From Pegea sp. RAD2-039 (Eukaryota; Chordata; Thaliacea; Salpida; Salpidae), in the NCBI GenBank assembly GCA_034620365.1, contig JAQGEQ010000281.1, forward strand, positions 434,001 through 498,000: a stretch of DNA of 64,000 bases, in the 5' to 3' direction. A program made the position numbers and the translations under genes. Below the pieces are notes generated by a model. That model was not told where the DNA came from. It ran no database searches and was given only the letters and a program-made list of their open reading frames with translations. Shown in pieces: positions 9,241-20,840 of this stretch. How positions within the stretch are numbered: the first letter of the stretch is position 1; the number at the start of each line of letters is the position of its first letter.

Positions 9241-12194
9241 TTCACTTTGTTTGATTTCTTTAATGCTTCCTTTGATCAAACTTTCAAGATTCCTCATTCA
9301 TAAAACTTTCTTCATCAATATAAGAGCAACATCGTTAACTTTTTGGTTAAACTCCTATCTTATGGAACTCACCTCTTTATGATTATTATTTAAAGTCCAT
9401 CTCCAGTTATCTTGAAGAAGATTGGAACTATGCATCATTTTGTTTTAATCCAACGGCTGAATTTTTATTTTGTCTTCTATCAGACATGAATCTCCTGTAA
9501 AGTAATCAAAATAAGTTTAAAAAACGAATCCCTTAGAAAAGATTCTTTCTTATTGAAAATAACTTTCTTGGAATAAAAGTCATTTTTTATATCTTAGAGA
9601 TTAGCGTCATCTTTTTGGAAGTCTCTAATTATAACTGAAAACTTTAGGATTTCGACATTTATAGAGTTTTACTTTTATGAAAAAATGACTTATTTTTCCA
9701 ATCTATTTACAAATTTTTATCAGTTTAAACTTTTGAATATCTTTATGATTCTCATAATAAAGGCAATCCTTTTTCAGCCTTATACTTTATTGTTTTTTTT
9801 TTATCTAAAAAGAATCGTCACCATTAAAAGGTAAAACATCTATGTTCTATCTAAAATTTGTTCACTTTTTTGCTCTGCCATATAATTACAAACATTTTAA
9901 AATATTTTTGCTTACTTGTTATCTTAACAACATATCTTTGGAAACATTAAAATTTCAAACCATTACTTGTAGCAAGTCAGAAAATAGACAAAATTCAATA
10001 GGTTTCTATTAGCTTGATGTTTAGTCATAAATTGTTTTATTTCATACAAAATCATTTGTGACAAAGATTATTTGGTTTAATCTAATGGCAGATTATAATC
10101 AGTTGGATAATAAAAGTTGATTATTGAAAAAAATCTAATAAAATATAAAATTGATTTAAAATTGATTTTTAAACTTTATTTTAATTCCATATCAGTTCTT
10201 TCTCAAGTTATAACATAAAGGCAACTGCAAGTTTTGGTTCCATATTTAAATACATTTATCATATTTCTAATTAAGAAATTCTTTTCTTTAAACATAAAAT
10301 TGATAGCAAGTCAGAATATAAGCCAAAACTTATTTCAAAATAAAACAATTTTAGAATTCCCACAAAAAGTATTTGTAGAAATTGTCATTTTCCTTTTTAA
10401 ATTTAGTTTAAAATATAAAACCAAGAAGAAAAAATTACCAACCTTTATATGCTTATTGTTTCAAACAGACAGTATGGATGTGACTTCATAAAACTGATGC
10501 CAAATAAAAAAAAGCCACATTGATGATTCTAGTTGTCTAACCAATAAGTTGAAATTATGATTTTTAATCATCTTCTCACATAAGAGCTACAATTAAATTG
10601 GATCTTTACTGAAGCCTGTGGAGAATACAAAGAATAGATTAGAAAACATAAAAACCAACTAAACCAATCTAAAAGTAAACTGTGTTTAAATATTTTTATG
10701 ATTCATAAGACCATAGATTCTTGACTGCAAACATTCAACTAACGTTTAATTAATTAAGTTATTGGAAAATTGTAACAAACATCAATCTGTGTTAAAGGTG
10801 GAAGATGAAGCAATCTTCTGTTGATTCTATTAATTATAAATTAAGAAGTATAAAAATTATTATCATCCAGTTCTTTAATGGTTAACATATTAATTATATA
10901 TTATTAGCAGAACCTCTCATGGAATGTTGTTGTTACAACACAATTAACCTGAAAACAAATTTATTATGGATAGATGATAACTTTCTATAATAAATACCAA
11001 AATTTGAGTTTTACTACAACATCTTACTTTTAGAAAATAAATAAAGTTTGATTAAAACATTAATTTTATAATATCTAAATTTTTTGTAACCTAGTTTCTG
11101 TAAAAAGCAAAATTTTTAAATATATAAAACTTTAAATTTATACTTTTTATTGTATTAAGTTACAACTTAAATATTTTCATTTTAAATCAATTGCTTTCAA
11201 CACTTGTTTAAAATGAATAAAATTACTAAAATAAATATTTTAAATATAAATTTAAATTAAAAAACTTCAAATTAAAAAGCAAAAATTATTAAAGTAAACA
11301 AAAATATAGTTCACAAAATATAGGCTGTCTTTGTAAACGTAAAATTTGTTGATTAAATTGAACAACTTTAGATAAATAATTACAAATAAAAAGAAACTTC
11401 TAAGTTTTGAAATTTGTTATTGAAATAAGCCATTATAGTTACTTTACGGTAATAGTATAAATGATAAAAATAATATAATGTTACAGTTTTTGTAAACCTA
11501 TAGGTTAAATTATAAACTTTATTTTGTATAAAAAATATTATATATTTATTTAAAGCTGAAAGTGGAAATTTATTATAAGACACAGAAATGTTAATTAATA
11601 CTACTAGTTCTAAAAGAATTTCTTCTAAACCTAAACACAAAAATTGGCAAACCTGTCCGTAATTTTTATGGTAACAAATTTAATAGAGTGTTAGTCGTAG
11701 AATTTGTTTCATTTTTTGATAATTGAAAATGTTAAGGTAAAAGTCAACATTAATTCTAGGGACACGCTGAACTAAAATCAAACCAATGAATACTTAAATG
11801 TTTTTCTAGGACTTAAGACCCTTATAATCCTATACATTGTTAAGCAAAATAAAATATCATGTTTACGAAGGACTAAAAACCAAATTGAAGGTAATTTTAC
11901 ACTGTAGAAAAGATTCGACAAATTCTTTTGGGTGTTTATTCAAATATGGTTGAATCGTATAAAGATCAAATTGATATTTAAAGCAAAAAAACAAATTTCT
12001 AAATTGTTTCAAAATAACTTATAATCCATTGTATCTATATCTGTATTCTAAAGAGCTTCTGTCATTGTGAAACGACTTCAATTACTATTATAAAACAACA
12101 ATAACAACTTTAAATACAAGTAGGAATATGTAAATAGCATTTACAATAATCAAGTAAATGAAATAAATTTAAAATCATGACTAAACGTGCAGAA

Positions 12195-12266
12195 ACCCAG
12201 TAAGCCAAGACGTTAGAGCGTTGGATTTTAATCCAATGGTCGCGGGTTAAAGTCCCACATTTTATA
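12195..12266 (+). pseudogene. tRNA-Lys(UUU) pseudogene
   Basis: It matches the three intact tRNA-Lys genes across the anticodon arm (GTTGGATTTTAATCCAA) and the GGTCGCGGGTT part. The acceptor stem is lost (5' ACCCAGT against 3' ATTTTAT), one D-loop base is missing, and the T-loop reads TTAAAGT instead of TTCAAGT. The DNA upstream (AATACAAGTAGGAATATG) resembles that upstream of the intact genes at 19676 and 38520, so it is a decayed member of the same module. Confidence 0.85.
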
Positions 12267-12645
12267 CAGCTTGCTTTTTTGTTCATCTAACAGTGCAAAA
12301 ATATTTCAGCCCTAACTATTGAAATATGTTTTGGTTACTTTAATTTTTCAAAATGTTAGTTTAATTTTTTATTTTGTTTTAACCAAATTGAAGGTAGATG
12401 AAGTTTGATTATTTACTGATATAATTCAAAGAAATTTAACTTCCTAAACTAAGCATCCATTTATTTGTATAAAATTTGTTTTTTATACATTAGTATTTAA
12501 TATTGAAAACTAAACAACTTTCTACGTCCAATTAGCTTTCTGTTTATCAGTAACAAGTGGTGTTAAAAGAATAAGTTTTAAAACATTTTTCGAGAGGTTC
12601 TTGACAAAATTATTTTTCAATAAATTACAATCATTTTGATCATTC

Positions 12646-12703
12646 ATTTATTTATTTTGATAAATGCAAAATATTGAATAACAGTGAACAACTGCAAAAT
12701 CAA
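12646..12703 (-). mobile_element. Internally deleted LINE 3' end
   Basis: A TTTATTTATTTTGATAAATG tail is joined directly to the GAATAACAGTGAACAACTG end. It keeps both ends of the insert at 7811-8000 and lacks about 130 bp between. Confidence 0.6.
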
Positions 12704-13234
12704 AAACTTTCATCAAACTTGTTTCTTGCAGGAGCTTGAGAGACAAGGAGAAAGAGAAGATTTGTAGAATATATTAGACGGTTTGAGTTTGAAGTTTGCT
12801 TTTGATGACCTGGATGAAAATGGCAACTGATTTCCATAAATCAACTCTTAAAGTGAACAACTTTAGAATACGAACTTTTTATGTAACCATCTGTTTAGTT
12901 TTAACCGATTTTTGATTGGATATTTTTCAAAGAAAAAGTGAACTGTAAAAATGAAATTGAGTTCATATAACTTGAGGAAAAGTCTCATGTAAAAAATTCA
13001 TCAAAATTAAGCTCAACTAATTTATAGATAATTCTAAATTATCCTTGATTTTTAAAGTAAAAATTAAGTCGTTTCAAATCTACAGTTCTCTCATAAAGTG
13101 TTATTAAAATTAAGTTAGGCAATCTTTACCTAAAAATTTGTTTACAGATTTTTAAGGAAATTAAAACTAAAGTATTTCTTATTATTTATCTTTCAGTGCT
13201 TTTAACCAACAACCCAATTAATGTTTCATGATTG

Positions 13235-13400
13235 TAGCTCGTCGCTGTACTCAGTTTCGTTTAGGTAGCTCAGGCGACGCCAGGCGGGAGTAGCTGCATC
13301 AGTCCGTCTACTCTGCTACATGGCCTGGTTAGCGTGGAGAACGGAATCTTGCCGTATGGGCAACAACTTGATCTCTATAACTTCTATTCCGGCATTTATA
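13235..13400 (+). repeat. GC-rich dispersed repeat, copy 3
   Basis: Duplicate of the copy at 8085-8265, with CTCGTCGCTGTACTCAG, AGGCGACGCCAGGCGGG, CATCAGTCCGTCT and GTATGGGCAACAAC. This copy keeps the GGGCAACAA end that is changed in the 8.1 kb copy, so it is closer to the 5.3 kb and 29.8 kb copies at that end. Confidence 0.65.
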
Positions 13401-16400
13401 TACATCGTTCCACTCGGCCCCTGGTAGGCTAAAAATAAATATGCAATGGTTGTGTTACCATCAAGAAACACAGTTTTAAACTAAAAATAGTGGCAGTATT
13501 AAAACAGTTCGATTTCAACTTAAATAGTACAATAGAGTATGACATGATAAGCCACATAACAGCCGATTCAAATTATTAATCATGATGTAATAGAAGATTT
13601 TTTTCGAGCATTTTGGTTTTAATAAAACCAAATTTTAAGATTTGAAAGCTTTTTTTTATAATTTAAACAGACATCATCCCAACTTTGATTAAAAAAATAA
13701 GTGATGATGTCACATGATATGATGACATGACAAAAATTGTCAACAATTTATGAGCAACATAGTGATGCCTCTTAGTACCATTTAAAAACTAAAATTTCTA
13801 ATAAAGGGGGTAGTAAGAGCAATCCTTATCTAAATAATGTCAAAACAAGTAAATATCTTCAAACAATAAATCAAAAATAAGATAAAACAAATAATGTTTG
13901 ATTTATCTCACCTGTTGACACCAAGTCTGGTTAGTTAGATATCAGCAACTGAACTGACAATGTAAAAGTCCTTCTTCACTGATTAGAATCAAAAAATTCG
14001 TTTATGCTCTTCTTTAATCAGTTTTTAATTTTAAATAATTAGCAAGTCTTTATAGTAGTTTTAAGAGAGAACTATTGTAGAATACTCATAAATCAGTTCA
14101 GTAAATATCAAGATTTGAAGTTGACTGAACTACTTATCGTTGTAGAAAGTGAAAGATTAGAGATAGTTAAGGTATTCAAAAGTATTTTACGAGATGGTTT
14201 ACAGAACTGAAGATTTAAATGATAAATAATCCAACGTGATTACTGGCTCGCAATAATTGTCAATTGTAATATTTTAAAGGTACCTTTCTACAGAAAAGAA
14301 AATTTTGCAAAATAAATAAATAAAATAAAGTGAAAATATTTCGATGCACTTCTCATTGGACTTGTAGTAAAATCTGGAGTCCTTTGTTTCATTGTTTGAT
14401 TTCTTTAATGCTTCCTTTGATCAAACTTTCAAGTTTCCTCATTCATAAAATTTTCTTCATCAATATAAGAGCAACATCGTTAACTTTTTGGGTAAACTCA
14501 TATCTAATGGAACTCACCTCTTTATGATTATTATTTAAAGTCCATTTCAAGTTATCTTGAAGAAGATTGGAATTATGCATCATTTTGTTTTAATCCAATG
14601 GCTGAATCTTCATTTCGTCTTCTCTCAGACATGAATCTGCTGTAAAGTAATCAAAATAAGTTTAAAAAATGAATCCTCTAGAAAAAATTTTTCTTATTGA
14701 AAATAACTTTCTTGGAATAAAAGCCATTTTTTATATCTTAGAGATTAGCGCCATCTTTTTGGAAGTCTCCACTTATAACTGAAAATATTAGGTTTTTGAC
14801 ATATATAGATTTCTACTTTTATGAAACAATGACTTATTTTTTTAATCAATTTACAAATTTTTTTCAGTTCAAACTTTTGAATATCTCTATGATTCTCATA
14901 ATAAAGTCAATCCTCTTATCAGCCTTATACTTTATTGTTTTTAGTTATCTAAAAAGAATCTTCACTAATAAAAGGTAAAAAATCTATGTTTTATCTATAA
15001 TTTGTTCACGTTTTTTACTATGCCATATAATTACACACTTCTTTCTTAGTTTTGCTTACTTGTAATCTCAACAACAAAACTTTGAAAACGTTGAATTTTG
15101 AAATTATTAGTTGTAGCAAGTTAGAAACTAGACAAAATTCAATATGTTTCACACTTTCTATTAGCTTGATGTTTAGTCATAAATTGTTTTATTTCATACA
15201 AAATCATTTGTGGCAAAGATTATTTGGTTTAATCTAATGGCAGATTATAATCAGTTGGATAATAAAAGTTGATTATTGAAAAAAATCTAATAAAATATAA
15301 AATTGATTTAAAATTGGGTTTTAAACTTTATTTTAATTCCATATCAGTTCTTTCTCAAGTTATAACACAAAAGCAACTGCAAGTTTTGGTTCCATATTTA
15401 AATACATTTATCATATTTCTAATTAAGAAATTCTTTTCTTTAAACATAAAATTGACAGCAAGTCAAAATATAAGCCAAAACTTATTTCAAAATAAACCAA
15501 TTTTAGAATTCCCACAAAAAGTATTTGTAGAAATTGTCATTTTTCTTTTTAAATTTAGTTTATAATATAAAACCAAGAAGAAAAAATTACCAACCTTTAT
15601 ATGCTTATTGTTTCAATCACACAGTATGGATGTGACTTCATAAAACCAATGCCAAATAAATAAAAAAAGCCACAATGATGATTCCAGTTGTCTAACCAAT
15701 AAGTTGAAATTATGATTTTTAATCATCTTCTCACATAAGAGCTACAATTAAATTGGATCTTTACTGAAGCCTGTGGAGAATACAAAATATAGATTAGAAA
15801 ACATAATAACCAACTAAACCAATCTAAAAGTAAAATTTGTTTAAATATTTTTTTGATTCATAAGACCATAGATTCTTGACTGCAAACATTCAACTAAGGT
15901 TTAGTTTATTAAGTTATTGGAAAATTGTAACAAACATCAATCTATGTTAAAGGTGGAAGATGAAGCAATCTTTTGTTGATTCTATTAATTATACATTAAG
16001 AAATATAAAAATTATTATCATACAGTTCTTTAATGGTTAACATATTAATAATATATTTTTAGCAGAACCTCTCATGGAATGTTTTTGTTACAACACAATT
16101 AACCTGAAAACAAATTTATTATGGATAGATGATAACTTTCCTTAATAAATACCAAAATTTGAGTTTTACTACAACATCTTACTTTTAGAAAATAACTAAA
16201 GTTTGATTAAAACATTAATTTTATAATATCTAAATTATTTGTAACCTAGTTTCTGTAAAAAGCAAAATTTGTAAAAATATAAAACTTTAAATTTATGCTT
16301 TTTATTGTATTAAGTTACAACTTAAATATTTTCATTTTAAATCAATTGCTTTCAACACTTATTTAAAATGAATAAAATTACTAAAATAAATATTTTAAAT

Positions 16401-17316
16401 ATAAATTTAAATTAAAAAACTTTAAATTAAAAAGCAAAAATTATTAAAGTAAACAAAAATATAGTTCACAAAATATAGGCTGTCTTTGTAAACGTAAAAT
16501 TTGTTGATTAAATTGAACAACTTTAGATGAATAATTACAAATAAAAAGAAACTTCTAAGTTTTGAAATTTGTTATTGAAATAAGCCATTATAGTTACTTT
16601 ACGGTAATAGTATAAATGATAAAAATAATATAATGTTACAGTTTTTGTAAAACTAAAAGTTAAATTATAAACTTTATTTTGTATAAAAAATATTATATAT
16701 TTATTTAAAGCTGAAAGTGGAAATTTATTATAAGACACAGAAATGTTAATTAATATTACTAGTTCTAAAAGAATTTCTTCTAAACCTAAACACAAAAATT
16801 GGCAAACCTGTCCGTAATTTTTATGGTAACAAATTTAATAGAGTGTTAGTCGTAGAATTTGTTTCATTTTTTGATAATTGAAAATGTTAAGGTAAAAGTC
16901 AACATTAATTCTAGGGACACGCTGAACTAAAATCAAACCAATGAATACTTAAATGTTTTTCTAGGACTTAAGACCCTTATAATCCTATAAATTGTTAAGC
17001 AAAATAAAATATCATGTTTACGAAGGACTAAAAACCAAATTGAAGGTAATTTTACACTGTAGAAAAGATTCGACAAATTCTTTTGGGTGTTTATTCAAAT
17101 ATGGTTGAATCGTATAAAGATCAAATTGATATTTAAAGCAAAAAATAAATTTCTAAATTGTTTCAAAAAAACTTATAGCTCTTTGTATCTATATCTGTAC
17201 TCTTAAGAGCTTCTGTCATTATGAGACGACTTCAATTACTATTATAAAACAACAATAATAACTTTGAATACAAGTAGGAATATGTAAATAGCATTTACCG
17301 TTTTTATAAGAAAAAA

Positions 17317-17328
17317 GATATTTCTTCT
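17317..17328 (+). repeat. Target-site duplication, left
   Basis: GATATTTCTTCT occurs here and again at 18918-18929, directly flanking the LINE. A 12-bp direct repeat at the edges is expected of target-primed reverse transcription. Confidence 0.7.
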
Positions 17329-17640
17329 AAATTTTTTATTTATTTATTTATTTATTTCAATAAATGCGAAGGGGGTACCTGAAAAGAGCACCTCTCGCTG
17401 ATACACATTCTCACAAACAACACCTATTTAGCGAAAAATAAGGAAGGTAAAAGATGTAACAAATGGTATTTCGATATCACTCAAAACATATAACAGTGAA
17501 CAATTACATGGAATGTCAATAATATAAGAAGGAAAAAAAATCACAGTTTAGAAATGACAATGTTGGCAATATTATAACGGTTCAACTTCTGCTTGAACAA
17601 TGCGAATGACTTCGACATGGCAATGTCTGATGGCAGCTGA

Positions 17641-17850
17641 TTAAATGTATTATTTATTTATATTTATATTTATCTATATATATAAATGCGAAGGAGGGTG
17701 CCTAAGGAGAGCACATCTCACTAACACACATTCTCACGAGTTTTTTATGGTTTTTCTCAGGAGTTTTATATGTCTCCACCTGGGGTCGAAACCGGTATTT
17801 CCTAGCTAGAAGGTAGGTGTAGTAACCGCTTCGCCACTAAGCAGGACAAA
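17641..17850 (-). mobile_element. SINE with tRNA-like head and LINE-type tail, nested in the LINE
   Basis: On the minus strand it begins CTGCTTAGTGGCGAAGCGG (box A region), continues to GGTTTCGACCCC (box B) and GGTGGAGACATATAAAACTC, and ends in the LINE-type terminus with a TATA/TAAA tail. It interrupts LINE sequence: at 56610-56650 the same LINE stretch is continuous. A short repeat (GTATTA) lies on both sides of the insert. The order of events is LINE first, SINE later. Confidence 0.8.
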
Positions 17851-18211
17851 TTAGTATTAATTGTACGGTATGAGAAACAATTTGCTCAGACCAATGTATT
17901 AGGTGATATAGGTTTATTAAGGTGTAATGGGTGTCGTCTGAGATGATATAACTTGAAGGAAGGACTAATAGAAAATAAATCATCAAACTGAATGTCAATT
18001 AAAATGTGGATAATTTTAGAAATAAGAATTAAGTCATGGTTAGTCCGTCGGATTTCCAAAGTATCTAAATTGAAGAGACTGAGACGATGTTTATAACTAT
18101 CATATTTAACATTAAGTTTTCTACATACTAATCTCGTAAATAAAGCCTGAACAGATACGATTTGTTTTTATATCACCAACTTGATATGGCATCCATTCAC
18201 TGACATTGTAT

Positions 18212-18655
18212 TCAAAAAGTATGTAAAATGTGAAATGATTGATACAAAAGCATGGGTTCTTGGTTAAATGTCTTTATATTAAGGAAGACAAAGTTGATTG
18301 ATTTTCCAAAGATTTTCGAAACATAATTGCGCCATTTAAAGTCAGATGATAGAGTAATACCAAGGTCTAAGACCGAAGATACTCGTTGAATAATAAATCT
18401 ATTGATGGAGTACTGGTTCAAGGAAATTACAGCTGGTTTACAAGAAAAAGTTATAAGTACAGACCTTGTGGGTTGGATTCTGAGCTGCCAATTCGCAGAC
18501 CAGTCTTCTACCGTGTCCAGTACAGTTTGAAGTTTGGAAGGATCACAAGATAATAGCTTGATATCATTTACATACACAAACACACTGACCTCATCTACTG
18601 CTACTAGTCTTCTGATGAGGTCTTCGATGAAAATTAAAAAGAGAAGGGGACCCAA
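18212..18655 (-). pseudogene. Reverse transcriptase fragment of the LINE
   Basis: 147-codon open stretch of a LINE reverse transcriptase. It opens with MGPLLFLIF, the end of the motif that in the 47.1 kb copy reads GVPQGSVLGPLLF. The catalytic YADD appears as YVND, so the first catalytic Asp is lost. The thumb region (SSVLDLGITLSSDFKWRNYV) follows, then the frame shifts near 18260. Homology continues upstream to about 18900 in other frames. It is non-functional. Confidence 0.8.
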
Positions 18656-18917
18656 AACAGAACCCTCTAGTGATTTGACTAGAAGTAGATAAAGATCTTT
18701 CTACACGAGTTTGTTGGGTTCTACCTGATAAATAATGTTCAATCCACTGTAAGATAAAGCTGTTGATTTTTAAGTTTTTAATACAGTAACGAGCTTAGTG
18801 TGTGGGACAGAATCAAACGCTTTAGCAAAATCGAGATATATGATGTCACAGGGAGTAATACATTCAACAAATTTTGATTTTCTTAAGGAAAGATTGAAAT
18901 TATTCATCCTTGATAAT

Positions 18918-18929
18918 GATATTTCTTCT
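18918..18929 (+). repeat. Target-site duplication, right
   Basis: GATATTTCTTCT, an exact copy of 17317-17328. Confidence 0.7.
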
Positions 18930-19675
18930 TCATAATTTTTATTCTTTTCTTTATATTATTTGAGACTAGAACGTCCTGTAAGTATAATCAAAACAAGTTT
19001 AAATACTTATATTTTTTCACTTTAAGAGGTATTTCTTAACTATACATACAAGTTTTAGCTTTTTAAATGTTCAAAACACAAACAAAAGCTTGTCAGCTCT
19101 ATTTGAAGCTGCAACTTTCTTGATTGCAAAGGAAGTTGATTCCTGGTTTTGAAAAACTTTTATAAAGGTAAGATTATCTCATTTTTGTATCATTTTTTTT
19201 AAATTATCGAAACCAATGCTTCCTTTGATCAAAATTAGAATAAGATTTTTCAGGTTTCGTCTTCTTTAAAACTTGTTGTCCACAAACCAGGATCACAACC
19301 CAATCAATTTGGAAAAGAAAATAATTTCGAGCTTACTCCATCAGCATTTTGTATAATCTAATTAACCCGTTGTATCTATATCTGTACATTACTTTTACTC
19401 TGCAGAGCTTTTTGTCCTTATGAGACTAGACGACTATAATTAGTTTTATAAAGCAACTTCGTGTACAAGTAGGGATGTGAAAATAACATTTACAATTTTT
19501 TTAAGAAAGAGGATTTTTATACGTTAGTAAAAAGTCATTAACAATCACTAAGTTAAGTAAGAAAATAAAAAATTAAGAAAAATTTATTTTATGCTACGTT
19601 TAAGTTAACGAAACAATTCTTAAAGTTGATAGTTAAAGAAAATTAAAATATTTTAAACCGTAAAAATATTTATAA
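18930..19675. other. tRNA-Lys upstream module
   Basis: AT-rich DNA upstream of tRNA-Lys. Its right part (TATCTATATCTGTAC, then CTTCGTGTACAAGTAGGG) recurs at about 38230-38330, and more weakly near 12030 and 17190. The tRNA genes were therefore copied with several hundred bp of flank. No gene is seen. Confidence 0.5.
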
Positions 19676-19748
19676 GCCCGGTTAGCTCAGTCGGTAGAGC
19701 GTTGGACTTTTAATCCAACGGTCGCGGGTTCAAGTCCCTCATCGGGCG
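19676..19748 (+). tRNA. tRNA-Lys(UUU), copy 1
   Basis: 73-nt cloverleaf without intron. The acceptor stem GCCCGGT pairs with ATCGGGC (one G-U). The D-arm is GCTCAGTCGGTAGAGC. The anticodon arm is TTGGA-CTTTTAA-TCCAA with anticodon TTT, and the T-loop is TTCAAGT. Box A and box B positions are intact. The T-stem GCGGG/CCCTC contains one C-U mismatch, shared by all three copies. A run of eight T follows two bases after the gene. It should decode AAA/AAG Lys codons. Confidence 0.95.
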
Positions 19749-19750
19749 GC

Positions 19751-19758
19751 TTTTTTTT
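19751..19758 (+). terminator. RNA polymerase III terminator of tRNA-Lys copy 1
   Basis: Run of eight T starting two bases after the discriminator base. Confidence 0.8.
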
Positions 19759-20840
19759 ATTTTATCGGTTTTTGTTTATCATAAAAGCACTTTCAATGAT
19801 AAAAACATGTTAAGAAAATTGTCTTTTAGTAGAAATGTTTACAAATCGTCAATTTGGAAAAAGTGTGAAGTAAAAATTGTTTGAAAGTACTGGAGTTTTG
19901 TTTCAAAAAAATTTTTTGAAAAAATTAAATTGATGACACTACATCTTTTAGAAATAAGAAAATAACAAAGTTTCGAAACTATTTTAAAGCAACAAGAAGC
20001 TTTTTATTTTTGACGGTTTTAAGAATAATTTATATTAATATTTCCTAAATTACATCTAGTTAATTCAAAATTAAAACTTTTTAATTTTTTTATTATCAAA
20101 TGTTCTTTTAGTAATTTCGCTTAGCTTTTTTTACTAAATTTAAAATAAGCTTTTATTATTTTAAAACAATTTAAATTTTTTTAATTGTATTTCTTATCAA
20201 ATTTAATTTATTAATATTTTGTCAATCTAATTTTAAAAAGCTTATGTCAAAACTCTATGTTGTTTAATTGTCACAAATTTCATAAATTGCTTAAATATCT
20301 AACAATTTATCTGTAAATAAGAACCATTTTAACAACTAATATATATGAGTTAGTTATTTAGCTGGTAAAAACAATTATTATCAAAACTTTTATTCTAAAG
20401 ACTTTTATTATTTTTACTTGAGTTTGTTTTGTCTCCTTTAATTTTAAAAAATGTTGTTTTAACTAATCAGTTCAGCTAGCATACTATCAACTAAATTAGG
20501 TTTCATTAGGTGCTGATATAACTCAGTATATCAATATACTTGTATATAATTCTTTCTTTTAAAAATCATAGTACTTCAAAGAGTAATTACAATTAGTTTT
20601 GTATATTACAGAAAATTTAAGTAGCTATAAAACAAACTTTCTACATTAACATAATTTTTACTCTATTGATTCTGTTAACTAAACCAATTATTTGATAGTA
20701 AAACTACACGCAGCAATATTATGTGGTAGTGATATCTTTACTCTTTTATACAATAATCAGTTGACACTTGATTAGAGCCTAGACAACTTAAATTCTAATT
20801 TTAGTGTTGTAGGCTGATTTATGCTGAAAAGTTGTTTAAG
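19759..20840. other. AT-rich stretch with no recognised gene
   Basis: Very AT-rich. No open frame, RNA gene or recognised repeat is supported. Confidence 0.5.

Larger units (their letters stand above)
7480..12160 (+). repeat. Large direct duplication, unit 1
   Basis: This stretch lines up almost end to end with 12310-17307 with high identity by eye. The match runs through the GC-rich repeat, the block with GATCACATGACAAAAATT, the TGGACTTGTAGTAAAATC segment and the CTGTCCGTAATTTTTATGG segment. Most differences are single bases and small indels. No convincing gene lies in it; the two AT-rich 85- and 86-codon frames are conserved no better than the DNA around them. Confidence 0.8.
12310..17307 (+). 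repeat. Large direct duplication, unit 2
   Basis: Second copy of 7480-12160. It ends where a LINE inserted at 17329. It includes a GC-rich repeat at 13235-13400, a GATCACATGAC-type block near 13600-13830 (here with GATGACATGAC) and a degraded hairpin-unit half near 14337. No gene is supported. Confidence 0.8.
17329..18917 (-). mobile_element. LINE (CR1/L2-like) copy, 5'-truncated
   Basis: Minus-strand element with its 3' tail (TTTATTT repeats) at the left end and a truncated 5' end at the right. It is bounded by the 12-bp repeat GATATTTCTTCT. The 5' part encodes the middle and end of a reverse-transcriptase domain (AKAFDS-like, GPLLFLIF, then an altered YVND in place of YADD). The 3' part is noncoding and matches the other LINE ends in the window. 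A SINE is nested inside at 17641-17850. The clade is judged from the RT C-terminal pattern (LEYN-S-W-PY, then RLI-R seen in the 56.6 kb copy). Confidence 0.8.

Noticed and set aside
10234-10491. 85-codon frame, with a related 98-codon frame at 15269-15565
   Set aside because: Phe/Leu/Lys/Asn-rich product of AT-rich DNA; conserved only as part of a duplication that is equally well kept outside the frame, and the ends differ between copies.
11380-11640. 86-codon minus-strand frame, repeated at 16535-16795 with three residue changes
   Set aside because: Similarity equals that of the surrounding noncoding duplicate; composition is that of random AT-rich DNA, with no motif.
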